DNA of 64,000 nucleotides from Oikopleura dioica. Taxonomy: Eukaryota; Chordata; Appendicularia; Copelata; Oikopleuridae. The notes under the pieces were generated by a model. The model was given only the letters and a program-made list of their open reading frames with translations, was not told the DNA's origin and did no database searches. A program made the translations under genes and the position numbers. The DNA lies in NCBI GenBank assembly GCA_907165135.1, contig OU015570.1:2383525-2447524 (forward strand), written 5' to 3'. Positions 21,301 through 30,844 of this stretch are shown here, one piece after another (the stretch's first letter is position 1; each line of letters starts with the position of its first letter).

Positions 21301-24254
21301 ACATTTAGAATCATTTTAAAAACGGGCAGTATGGAACGATTAACAAACAATGTTTAGTATCATTTTACTGTTTTGATTTTTGATCAAATTAAAGTCCATT
21401 TTGAAACATTTTGACGCGTATTGTTGAGAATCATTTCAGTTCAACTAATGAAATTACTAAAAATTTGGAATCATTTAAGCAAAGTTGCAAAACCTAAGTC
21501 CCATAGCTGATACAGAATTTCATTTTATAAACATAGATCTTTCACTCTTTCTCACTTTCTAAAATCTCTCGGCGTCTCTCTTTTTGCAGATCTCTCATTC
21601 TAGTCTCTTTCTTTTGCTTTCGGATCTCTTTTCCTTCAAGTCATTTTGATGAAAAGTTGTCAAAGTGGCCCACATTTATGCTCCCCAATATTGCGCCCTC
21701 AGCGAAGAACCCTCCATTGATTTTTCTTTTTAGCCGTTGCCGACTCCCCACTACGACCAGCTGCTGGATCCGAGCAATCGCAAGGTAATCCCTATTCATT
21801 GTCGATTTTCCGGAAACAAGTCTTTAGACCTTGAAATCGCGGCCCAGCATGTTGCTTCCGCGGCTGCCGATACAAGCGACGCGCTCTCATCGGTTATCGA
21901 GGCTGGGCAATCAATTCTGCTCGACGAATCGATGGACAGCTTCCACAATCCACCACCTCGACGAAGCTCCTCTCTTCGCGATCCTGCTCCCTTCAACGCC
22001 TCTTCTGGCAACACCACTGGACCCAACAGCTCGTCCTCCTCCGCCGAAAAGACCGTCACCCTCCCACATGTGCGAAACCAATGGGTTAACGAAGGCTCCA
22101 CTCTCGTCGAAGAACCCGTTGCTCGCCCAAACGACAACACTACCAGCGCCGTCCCCACCAGCGACTGCTCCTGCGAAGAAAAGTCGCCCAAGCTTCCCCA
22201 GAAGCGCAACTGGGAAATGGATGGATCGACTGATCCTGAGAATCGCCCCCGAAAGCGATTCCAAGACGGCCGCGCTCCTCCCACCAGCTCCAGCGACGAC
22301 AGTGTCAACGACACCGATTATCTGCTCGTAATGGGCGCTCCAGGTGCTGCTGAAAAAGCCCAAGAAAAGGCCAAGAGACGTGCTACTGCTGCTGCTCACG
22401 CTCGAGCTTTGAAGATTGTCGAATCTTCCTACCGAGCGTTGGCTCCTTCCGACGGCGACTCCTCTCAACCCGACAGCGACGATTTCGATGGCGTGCTCAA
22501 CAAGAGCGAGCCCCGTCGAGTTGTTGTCAACACGAGCGAGGAGAACGACACACCCAACAACTCTCCTGACAGCGACGGCAGCGAGGAGCCCATGCGCACC
22601 ACCAACTTTGACCCCTTTGCAAACAGGGGCGAAAGAGGGCTGGACTTGCGATGGCTCAACAAGCACGATCGCGTTGTCGTCCGCCAGCCTCACCGAAGAC
22701 CTTCCGAAGACGCTTCCGGCTCGGACAACGTGTCAATGGAGGTCCACACGTCCGAGTGGAGCGACTCTTCTGCTGCTGGAGCCTTCCTTGGACATCCCAC
22801 CTCCTCCTCCTCCTCCTCCTCGCCCCCGTCTGACAGCAACAGCACGCCCAACGCCAGCACCGTTGCCAACGTTGGCACCGTTCTCGCCGATGTCATCGAG
22901 GAAATGGCCGAATCGATCATGGACATTTCGGATCTGTCAACCTTGACAGATCCCGAGACTCCCACCAACGCTCAGCCCCCACTCGGAAATGGGCTCTCAC
23001 CCGCGATGATGGCTGGCGCTCTTACCGGCCTTTGCGACAACGGATTTATCCGTAATATGTCGCCAAAAAAATCGGCTCCGCTCGCTTCTCGATCAAAGGG
23101 CCCGCTTAGCCCTGTTGAAGTGGTCTTGGTTCGCCAGATGGATTCCTCGTCGTCTGGCTACAGCTCTGGCTCAAAGAGCGGCGAAGAAGAGCGAGAGCTG
23201 ATGGACGTGGACCCGATTCTCGCGATCAAGGAGCGAGCTCTTCTTGGCGGCGAAAGCTCAAGCTCCTCCGACGAGCCCACCACCAGCAGTTACAACACCA
23301 GCTCCTCCTTCCCAACTGGCTCTTCTTTTGAGCCCAGCTCAATCAGCGGCAACTCCAACGGCAACTCTTCCTCCAACGGCAACTCCTCTTCCAGCGGCAA
23401 CTCCTCCTCCAACGGCAACTCCTCCTCTTCCAACGGCAACACCTCCACCAGCGGCAACTCCTCCTCAAACGGCAACTCCTCCTCAAACGGCAACTACTCT
23501 CCCAACGGCACCGGCAACACCTTCAAAGGTTCCATCGTCACCGTCTTTGACGAAGTCGATGTTGGCGCCGACCTTGGCGAAACAACCATCGTCGCGCCAG
23601 CCACGCCTGCTAACCGATCTGTCGTCACCGTACCTGGCGGCAGCGTCGCTGCTCCCGACGAGAGCGTTTTTGTTGGCGGCGCCGACGTAAGCGGCATTTC
23701 TGGCGTCGAGCCCCTCAACGCCACCGGCACCGGCCCTTCTCCCAACGCCACCGTCCTCAACGGCAGCGGCAACGGCACCAACGGCAACTCCACCAACGGC
23801 AACTCCACCAACGGCAACGGCACCTACACCGAGCTCCGATCCGGCGAGAACGGTCAGATTGGCGAGCAGGGCAACATTGTCCTTCGGGCGTACCGACGGG
23901 ATGGAACTTTGGGCCGGCCAACCGACTTCAACACCCCGCGAATCTTTCGCATTGAAAGCTTTGTCGAGCCGCCACACAAAGGTACTTTCCATCAAGATAA
24001 TTTAAATCGAGAACTTTTAATCAAATCATTTTAATCAAAACTTTCTTAATCAAAATTTAGCTCCGGCCGACGCGACCCCCTTCCAAAAGCAGCTGGTCTC
24101 CCTCAAGAACAACCTCGCCGAGATCTACCTCAACCACGACAACTTCCGCGAGGAATTGGCGAATGGAGAAGTTGGGGCGTTGATCCTCGTCAAAGACGAA
24201 AATGGGCGTGTGACCGCGTTCAAGAATAACATTGTCTTGCAGCGACGAAATTAA
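15389..24254 (+). CDS. Large Ser/Asn/Gly-rich sequon-repeat protein, four exons
   Basis: Exons 15389-15461, 21734-21784, 21828-23981 and 24061-24254 sum to 2472 nt (823 residues plus stop) with every junction in frame. Exon 1 encodes MKTRSKTASERLRANSTVEE. The protein is dominated by Ser, Asn, Thr, Gly and acidic residues. Between about 23340 and 23520 it repeats SSSNGN, and near 23770-23820 it repeats NSTNGN, giving dozens of potential N-glycosylation sequons (N-x-S/T). A poly-Ser run lies near 22800. The C-terminal 60 residues (TPFQKQLVSLKNNLAEIYLN) are a compact, possibly coiled-coil segment. No signal peptide or membrane segment is seen, so the sequons may not be used. Intron 1 (6272 bp) is exceptional: it holds a periodic motif array and a nested transposon. 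Function unknown; a fibre or tegument-like role would be speculation. Confidence 0.8.
16738..19512 (+). CDS. DDE-like transposase of the nested transposon, five exons
   Basis: Exon 1 begins at ATG 16738 (MIENARKIFDLVFDQDLRRL); a GTACTAAAA...TTACAG intron then joins to the long frame (AIFCGLKEDLPSYFEDV to LLVTDYG). After a 0.7-kb repeat-filled intron comes MGVSCRELCETSNMHFKRDS to WIQSDG. A short intron then leads to FWSKEMFSTLPRYFNLLQAY and the motif SGHGKG, and the last exon (IDSSHGCVKQDIV) ends at 19512 after a CPTCGLQPSLHWIHH zinc-like tail. The central part has a Cys/His cluster (CYCPVHLQM ... CENLCEYCND). The SDG..SQF and SGHGKG/DS.HG..K pattern is one I associate with an unclassified family of metazoan DDE-type transposase-like proteins; the name is uncertain. 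No internal stops, so it may be active. A further upstream exon is possible because an acceptor-like AACATAG precedes the start. Confidence 0.7.
17865..18580. repeat. Inverted tandem arrays inside the transposase intron
   Basis: From about 17870 to 18260, units of about 32 bp (GACTTTATCAGACGATTCTGAAGGCTAGTCAG) repeat about a dozen times. From about 18265 to 18400 the same unit runs in the opposite direction (GAATCATCAGATAAAGTCCTTGA), so the RNA could fold into a long hairpin. A third array follows (about 18430-18575; GAGCCAATCAGAAACCAGTATTC, about 30 bp, four to five units). All are removed by splicing. Confidence 0.8.
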
Positions 24255-25133
24255 CGGTTTAAACTCCACGGGAGTCTGTTTTCAAAAATAAATTCAATTA
24301 ATCTTTCATATAAAATGCAACTGATTCTTGATATTGATTGCATTTACGAGTGTCTGAGTCGAGCAGAGCAGGGCTAGAAAGCGGAGCGAAAAATTAGAGT
24401 AGAAATCGGAGCGAAAATTAAGAGTAGAAATCGGAGCGAAAAATTAGAGTAGAAATCGGAGCGAAAATTAAGAGTAGAAATCGGAGCAAAAATTAAGAGT
24501 AGAAAGCGGAGCGAAAAATAGAGCTAGAAAAGTAGAGCTTGAAAAATAGAGCTAGAAACTTGCGAGTAGAAAATGGAGCGAAACTTAGGAATTAAAAACT
24601 CACGAGTAGAAAATGGAGCGAAAAAAATTAGAGCCAGAAAAGCCGAGAGCCAATTTTAAAAAATCTCGAAATTCCAGAGAGCCGCCTCGAAATTCCATAG
24701 AGTCGCATCGAAAATCCAGAGAGCCGCCTCGGAAATCCAGAGAGCCGCCTCGAAATTCCATAGAGTCGCGTCGAAAATTCATATTTTTGGAAAAAGAGCC
24801 AGTTTCAAAAGTGCAAGCTTGCAAAAAGCACAATTCCAAGAGTCACCATGCATTTTTTGAAATTCAAATCTAGGTTGAGTTTTCCCTTTTCGCAAGATTT
24901 CGTCAGATTTGTACTTTCGAGAATTGCTCTGGGTTCGTTTCTTGATGGCGCCCGAATACAAAATTACGAAAAAGGCCACATTCCGATGCTTATCAAAGTC
25001 CGGATGTTCCCAAGGTCAAATTCTGCTGAGAGAAAACTGCTGATCGAGAGAAAGACTGTGCCGACTGTTATCAATTTTGTGGCGCCTTTGACTCTTTGCC
25101 CCCTCTTTCTTTGATAATTGCCGCGTCACTAAC
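24255..25133. repeat. Intergenic tandem repeats (GTAGAAATCGGAGCGAAAATTAGA; AATCCAGAGAGCCGCCTCG)
   Basis: No convincing gene. Between about 24370 and 24630 a unit of about 31 bp, containing GAGTAGAAATCGGAGCGAAAATTA, repeats about eight times with variants. Between about 24665 and 24785 a second unit of about 21 bp (GAGAGCCGCCTCGAAATTCCATA) repeats about six times. The rest, up to the start at 25134, is AT-rich and presumably carries the promoter of the next gene. Confidence 0.7.
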
Positions 25134-26202
25134 ATGTTCACTTTCAGCGTGAACATTTCGAATTTGGAAAATTGGTGGTTGCGGCTCCGTCGCAACATCA
25201 AGAGAGCCTTCGTCTACCCGTATCCGTCCATGTCACTTGGATCGTAAGTACCAGAAAATTTTGAGACTAGAAATTGTGACTAGTAATTAGCAAAATTAAA
25301 ATTAACTATTAACTAAATAAAACTAAAATTGCAAATTTAGCCACACATCCACTTCATCCCTGTCCATGCCAGACGAAGAGCGCGACTTGGACATGTCGAA
25401 TTCGTCGATGGCTAACCAGCTCGCGGATACGCTTCAGGCGAATGCGGAGCAATTCCAGCGACAGCTTCCTGCCCGACACCCTGACCCACGCCGACTCTTC
25501 ATCTCCCTACTCGATCATCAAGAGATCACGGTCGAGAAGTTTATCATCGTGGCCCACCTCAGCGGATTTCGAGTAAGTTTATTTTGAAACAAAAGAAAAT
25601 TGGCATTTTATTTTAGCGAGTCAACAACCTCATGTTGTTTTCCTGGTTTTTCGTCGGCTGCATCTTCACGGTGGCGGTGATGATATTGGTTCTTATGCTG
25701 TTTCCGGCTCGACGCCGCTGCTTAAGCGGACGCTTCGCGCGCAGCGTGATTGGTTAGTTTATTTGGCGCAATTGCGCTTAAAAATCATTTAGCGCCACCC
25801 GCTGGCAACTTGTCAATTTCTGTCCCCCGATGGATTTTGGCCTCGACGACTTTGGCTTTGTCAACGACCTCGTCAACGGCCTCGTCAACGGCACCGCCAC
25901 CAACCTCACCGCCATGAACCTCACCGCAAACTCCAGCGTCGCCAACTTTGCCACCTCCAACGACACCCTTTTCATCTACGACGATGAAGATTTCGGCTCC
26001 GGCGACTTTGGCTCCGGCGACTTCGGCTCCGGAATGGACGTCGTCTTCGAGTCCTTTGGCTTCGACGAATCCGACGGCGACTACAAGGGCGAGCTCTTTT
26101 TCGACATGGTTGTCGGTAAGTTTAAACTTGATTGAAACTAAAATTGAAACTAAAATTGAAATTTTAGGATCGCTCGAAGCCGCTTTTCGAGCCTTTTGGT
26201 AA
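25134..26202 (+). CDS. Single-pass membrane protein with acidic FGSGD repeats, five exons
   Basis: Exons 25134-25243, 25341-25572 and 25617-25752 join in frame. They encode MFTFSVNISNLENWWLRLRR, an acidic helical part (DEERDLDMSNSSMANQLAD) and a clear membrane segment (MLFSWFFVGCIFTVAVMILV) followed by RRR. Exon 4 (25793-26115) and exon 5 (26168-26202) carry an acidic tail with three GDFGSG units and several N-x-T/S sites, ending FRAFW. Between exon 3 and the MDFGLDDFGF frame one base is missing relative to the spliced frame; the only homopolymer nearby is C5 at about 25823. The Asn-rich part after the membrane segment could face outward if the N-terminus is cytoplasmic. No family recognised. 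Confidence 0.65.
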
Positions 26203-26495
26203 AACGATCGCCTGAAACCCCTCCAAATTGTTCTTCCACGAATTGGCTTCTCCCTGTACATTGTCCCTGGTTAAAAACACCTCGTCTTCATCTATCATTC
26301 CATCACTCAAGCTTTTCCTGACCTCGACTTCTTGATCCCTTTCTTATCATTTAGCCTTTCTTCTCGTTTAGCTTTATCATCTTTAGCGTTTCTTCTCGTT
26401 TAGCTTTAGCCTGTATCATCATCTCTCTGTTTTAACCCTGTTCCAAATTTCTATCCCTTTAATTAGAGCTCTTGTGAAAAATTAAAAATTTCAGG
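26203..26495. promoter_or_regulatory. Intergenic region before the 26496 gene
   Basis: No ORF. It contains near-repeats of TTTAGC(T/G)TTTCTTCTCG at about 26350-26410, and a splice-acceptor-like TTAAAAATTTCAG just before the ATG at 26496. The next gene may therefore have an untranslated first exon here. Confidence 0.35.
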
Positions 26496-27697
26496 ATGTC
26501 GAAATCGGCCCAGAAAATGAATGCCAAGCCAGATCTCTCGACAGTGACCGAAGAGTCGACAATTGTCGGCTCTGATGATCCAGAGAAATTCTACGCCCGC
26601 ATCGATCCGCCATCCAAGCCGCCACCGCCGCGCCCGCTCAAGACTCCAGCGGAATTCGCGCCGCCGCCGCCGCCGCCGCCGTCGTTCAAGAAGCCTCCGC
26701 CACCGCTCCAAAAGCCGCCCGATGCGCAGAAAAAGCCCGACGCCGAGACACGAGAGCCCGTACGGGAGCCCAAGCACAAAGTGTTCATTCGGGATCCTGT
26801 GCACATTTGTCGGAGCTCGGAATCTAAGCCTCTCATCGAAGCTCCGTCTCTGAGCGTCATCGGCCACTGCGGCGATCGACAGGTAGTGCCCCCTTTTAAG
26901 TGAGCAAAATCAAAGCTCAACTTCTAACGGAGCATTAAGGATCCGCGAGAGCTCAACGACTCTAGCGATGATGATGAGCAGCCAAATCGGTACCAGCATC
27001 AGTTCCGGAACTCGAGCCGCGCAAGACGACGAGGGCGATTTGGATCTTGCGGACGACCAGCTGCTGCTCTCAAACAGGTAAATTTTTTCAATTTTGCAAA
27101 AAACTTACTTTTGACAAGGACAACGACGACTTGGACGCCCTTGCCGACCAATTTGTTCGATTTGGCGTGGCACGATCATCTCCTAAACGTCCACAACCTC
27201 CACCTCGCCCGTCTGTTGACCGGCAACGACTGCTCGCCGAAAACGCCAAGGTTCTCACCGAAGCGGAAAGCGCTCGAGAAGCAATGGCGAGCGCTCAAAT
27301 CAAACCTCCACCCCCGCCGCCGAGTGCCTACTTTGGCACCCCGGTAAGTTTAGACACGGGTGCTTTTGCTGACTTTTACTTTTAGGATGACGAGATCGAT
27401 GCTTTCTTTGTCCGCGACAATCCCGAGCGCGCGTTTGTCAGCGGACTTGCCAAGACAAACCATCACCGGCTCCTGAATTTCAAGCCGTCGCTGAAGATTG
27501 CATGCGCCGACGATCCCACCGCGATCAGCAAGAACAAGTTCCAACTCCAGGTGGTCACCACGCATCGAATCAAGATCCTCGGAGGGCAAGGGCTGCTCGA
27601 CATGACGCAGAAGTCGACAACAACTACGCCAATCAACTGGGACGGAAGTTTGCAGCACACCAGCAGCGTCCAGCGAATCAACAACTACTACAACTAG
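26496..27697 (+). CDS. Proline-rich hypothetical protein, four exons
   Basis: Exons 26496-26882, 26940-27077, 27119-27343 and 27386-27697 sum to 1062 nt (353 residues) with all junctions in frame. The N-terminal third has poly-proline blocks (PPSKPPPPRPLK; APPPPPPPSFKKPPPP) like SH3/WW/profilin ligands. The middle is acidic then basic (DSSDDDEQPNRY; ARRRGRF). The third exon has a helix (RQRLLAENAKVLTEAESARE) and a second poly-Pro run. The last 100 residues look globular (FKPSLKIACADDPTAISKNK ... VVTTHRIKILGGQGLLD). No membrane segment. A proline-rich cytoskeleton- or trafficking-directed structural protein is one guess; the family is not recognised. Confidence 0.75.
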
Positions 27698-27836
27698 TTC
27701 CCCTGCACCTGCTCTTCCACTGCTTTTGCTAGTTTAGTCGACTGTGCGCAAAAAAGCTCGCCAACTTGGCTCGCCAACTTGGCTCGCCAACCTGGCTTGA
27801 GCTAAAATTTTAGCTAAAATTACAATTTTAGAAAAA

Positions 27837-28616
27837 ATGGGTCGCAAAAAAGCGACCGAATACGTTTGCGAGGCCGTTGCTCGAATCGACCGCGATGCCC
27901 GGAAGATCAAGACCGTCGTAAAGACAACTACGAGCCGCGTCTTGCGTCGTAAGTTCAAGTTTCGAGGGGCCCCTTATTTACTTTAAGCCTTTCGATCCGA
28001 GGGAATCGTTTCCTCAGCAGCCCGGCTATCGCTCCGAGATCGTCCGTCGACTAGCGCACCATCGGGCTCAAGTGAAGGCTCGACAAGCTCATCTCCGCCT
28101 CGAACGCGACGCGCTTCAACTGGCGCAATTTCTCGCAAGAAAAGTGCCCTTGACGTCGTTTCGGATGTCGTTGACACTGCGTCCAGTAAGTCTAAATTTG
28201 TAAAAACCTGTTAACATGAATTTTTAGAATTTCTGTCAAATCAGAATTTGGTAACAGTTGGCGCCCGGATCAAAGATGTCGAACTTCACGCCAGCTATGC
28301 GACTCGTCCGACTTTTCCTGCACCTCTTCCGCCTTATTTCAGCCCCTACCAGTACCCGTACCCGTCTTCGCGTCCCACTTCGGCGCCTCCTTCTCCGCCT
28401 GACTCTCGTGCTCGTTCTCTGCAGAGTTCTCCCATTTACCCACCCGCTTACCACACCCTTTCTCATACGAGTTCTTTTTCGAGTTCCCGTACGGGTTCCC
28501 TTACGGGTTCCCATATGGGTTCTCCTTCGATTTCTCATGCGGGTTCCCGTGCGGGTTTTCCCGACTACTGTCCAATCTATCCCCCACTCCCGCCGTTTGA
28601 TCAATTTCATCGATAG
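27837..28616 (+). CDS. Ser/Pro/Tyr-rich hypothetical protein, three exons
   Basis: Exons 27837-27948, 27988-28185 and 28228-28616 total 699 nt (232 residues) in frame. The N-terminus is basic and helical (MGRKKATEYVCEAVARIDRD). The middle is Ser-rich with a basic patch (PPRTRRASTGAISRKKS), a likely nuclear-localisation or phosphorylation region. The C-terminal half is Pro/Tyr/Ser-rich (APLPPYFSPYQYPYPSS) with a GSLTGSHMGSPSISHAGSRA repeat. A PPPY/PPxY-like late-domain motif is not clearly present, although PPYF and PPAY occur. Three direct repeats of CTCGCCAACTTGG lie just upstream (about 27758-27797). Family unknown. Confidence 0.7.
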
Positions 28617-28676
28617 TCAATCCCCCCGCCCCACCTTACCGTAAAATTTATTCTAGAGCGATGGAGAGTCCGCTAG

Positions 28677-30462
28677 ATGTCTCGCCTGTTAGAGTTCGGC
28701 GCTCTAAAAGAAACTGCCGTAAAAAGGAGCAGCCCCGCACCAAATCCGGAAAACTGTCTGCAGCGATGTCGGAGCCAATCCGAAAAACCGGCAAATACAA
28801 CCGAAGAGGCAAATTTAACCAAATCTGGCATCAATAACGATTTTTTAGTGCTCTACTCGGCCGATCAGCCCATCTACGGATCTCGTGGCCGCCAAAACGG
28901 TAATTTATCGCCAAAAAGCTTTATCTCATCAAAAATTTAGTAGACCCGCCAATCGAAAGGCCAACTCGACGACGAAGTCAGGGCCACCCCCGAATTCCTC
29001 TCTACCAGCAGCGGCTGCGACGAAACGACTCGCCAGCACGCCGTGAGCAGCCTCGGCGCCAGCAGCCCCAGCGCCAGCAGCCTCTGCGCCAACAACCTCT
29101 GCGCCAACAACCCCAGCGTCAGCAACGCGAGCAGCCACAGCGACAGCAGCCCCAGCGCCAGCAGCCACAGCGCCAACAGCCCGAACGCCAGCAACGCCAA
29201 CAGCCCCAACGCCAGCAGCCACAGCGCCAGCAACGCGAGCAACGCCAGCCTTCTCCAGCTCGACAAGCGTCTCCAGAGCCAGCTCGACAACCGTCTCGAC
29301 AACCGTCTCGACAACCGTCTCGACAACCGTCTCCGCAGCCCGCTTCCCCGCTCCCTCGACAACCGTCTCCGAATACAGCGCCGACTACAGCTCCAGCGCC
29401 GACTCGAGCGCTCACTGGTGCCGAGCGGTATCCAAACGTGGCTCGCTGGCTCGACTCGCAAGAGGATCCCGAGCCCGACTTGGTCCCAATCAATTCCGTC
29501 AAGCGATGGAGCATCGCTTCTAACCTCAACTCGATTGTCGATGACAATCTGAGCGCAGAGGGCCTCACCGGATGTCTCAAGGGCACAAAGCTGGCCAAGT
29601 TGCTCAAGGGGCTCCCAATCACCGACAAGCCGGTCCACGTCTTCAACTGGCTTCAGCTCGGCGCCTTCTTCCCCAAATTCAAAGTCGTCGACGGATACTT
29701 GACGATTTCGTCGCTGCGAATCTGGGCAAGTCTTTTCGCTCTTGCAAAATTTTAAAGTGGCAATTTAGATTGATTTGCCGAGCGAAGGCTGGTCATTGCT
29801 CAACGTTGAAGACGCCATCAACTCGCAAACCGCCCCCAAAATCTACAAGCACGTGACGACTGCTCCGTTGGTGGCTCATCCCTGGCCCGACTGGCAAATC
29901 GACGATCTCGCCAACGTCAAGGCGGCCTATTTGCTCGTCGCCGGCTTCATTCCCTGCGCCACCATTCCCGAATACGACCCGGGAGCCATTCGATGGAATC
30001 AAATGGTAAGATTTTCAATTTGCGACAAGAAATTAACAAATTTCAGGAGTGCCGAATGTCTGGCACTATCAAGCCGATCCAAAAGAAGCTCCTCCGCTAC
30101 AATTTGGAGCTCAAGCTCTATCAGAGCGCCATCAGCGAAAACGAAGAGCAAATCCGCTCTTCGAAAGAAAACAACGACCCTTCCGGTGAGCGAGAGCGCT
30201 TCAAAACGCTCTTTAAAGTTCTCCGCGGCCGCGACGCTCGCTCCGTCAACGAAGTGCGCCGAATCGACGAGCCCATCTTGTGGGCCATTGGCAGCACCGC
30301 CCGCTCTTTTGAACACCTCGTCGGCTGGCTCCCAAAGCGCGCAATGGCGCAAAATCTTCTCGCCGCAAATGCTGCTTCTCGACCCACCGAGTCCGACGCC
30401 TTTTGCACTTTGGTAAGTCGATCAAAAGAGCCAAATTCTAATCAAAGTTGTAGTTCAACTAG
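28677..30462 (+). CDS. Gln/Arg/Pro-repeat protein with conserved globular C-terminus, five exons
   Basis: Exons 28677-28899, 28941-29725, 29769-30005, 30047-30412 and 30454-30462 total 1620 nt (539 residues), all in frame. The third junction uses a GC-AG intron (donor GCAAGT at 29726). Residues from about 29040-29270 form QRQQP/LRQQP repeats, followed by SRQP repeats. The C-terminal 300 residues (YPNVARWLDSQEDPEPDLVP onward; FNWLQLGAFFPKFKVVDGYL; WPDWQIDDLANVKAAYLLVA) look folded and are helical towards the end. An alternative upstream ATG (28661) opens a basic frame that stops at about 28835. If one T were missing near 30400, the last exon would read a hydrophobic Ala/Val stretch instead of stopping. 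No family recognised. Confidence 0.75.
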
Positions 30463-30844
30463 CTGCCGCCGTCGCCACTTTCGTCGCCGCCGCTGCTGCA
30501 CTCGCCGCCGATAAAAGTGCCATCCCCACTACTAACCCAACCCGACGTACTAACATGCACCCATCACTCAAAACATTTTCCTGCCCGTTTTTCAATTGAT
30601 ACTTTTGTGCTTTTAAATTTTCGCTTTATTTGACTGTTTAAGATTTAGTTTCTGCTTCAAACTTTCCTTCAAATTTAGTTTTGCTTCGATTCCGTTTCCT
30701 TCAAATTTAGTTTTGCTCCTAGATTCCGCTTGTTTCAAATTCGTAAAACTAGCTTTAAATTGTTCAAACTTGTGCCACTCTTTCTCAAACACTCAATCTA
30801 GACCACTCAATTGTACTTGCGCTCTAATCAAAAATTTTAGAATT

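Larger units (their letters stand above)
15693..21530 (+). repeat. Periodic intronic motif array (TTTCATTTTA every about 46 bp)
   Basis: The short motif (T)TCATTTTA recurs about 40 times through the first intron of the 15389 gene, mostly 44-49 bp apart, while the DNA between copies is not conserved. Examples start at 15737, 15779, 15825, 15871, 16012, 16057, 16105, 16158, then 20169, 20213, 20259 and 20762, 20808, 20852, 20898, 20946, 20995. The array is interrupted by the transposon at 16188-20149. When that is removed the spacing across the junction is 46 bp, in register. This is not a conventional tandem repeat, because only the motif and the distance are kept. Confidence 0.8.

Noticed and set aside
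15693-21530. CRISPR-like array of regularly spaced motifs
   Set aside because: The repeated unit is only 8-10 bp, AT-rich and variable, lies in a spliced intron of a eukaryotic element, and has no cas genes.
21796-23995. Long minus-strand ORFs (172, 260 and 170 codons) opposite the sequon-rich gene
   Set aside because: They mirror the repetitive, GC-rich coding sequence on the plus strand, have no motifs, and the plus-strand exons splice exactly in frame.
27077-27125. Apparent frameshift in the proline-rich gene at 26496-27697
   Set aside because: An attractive alternative frame (acidic, leucine-rich) exists in exon 2, but the spliced exon lengths are all multiples of three and stay open, so no frameshift is needed.
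28929-29646. Minus-strand ORFs rich in Leu/Ala/Cys-Arg opposite the Gln-repeat gene
   Set aside because: Antisense images of the CAGCGCCAGCAG repeats; the plus-strand gene totals an exact 540 codons.
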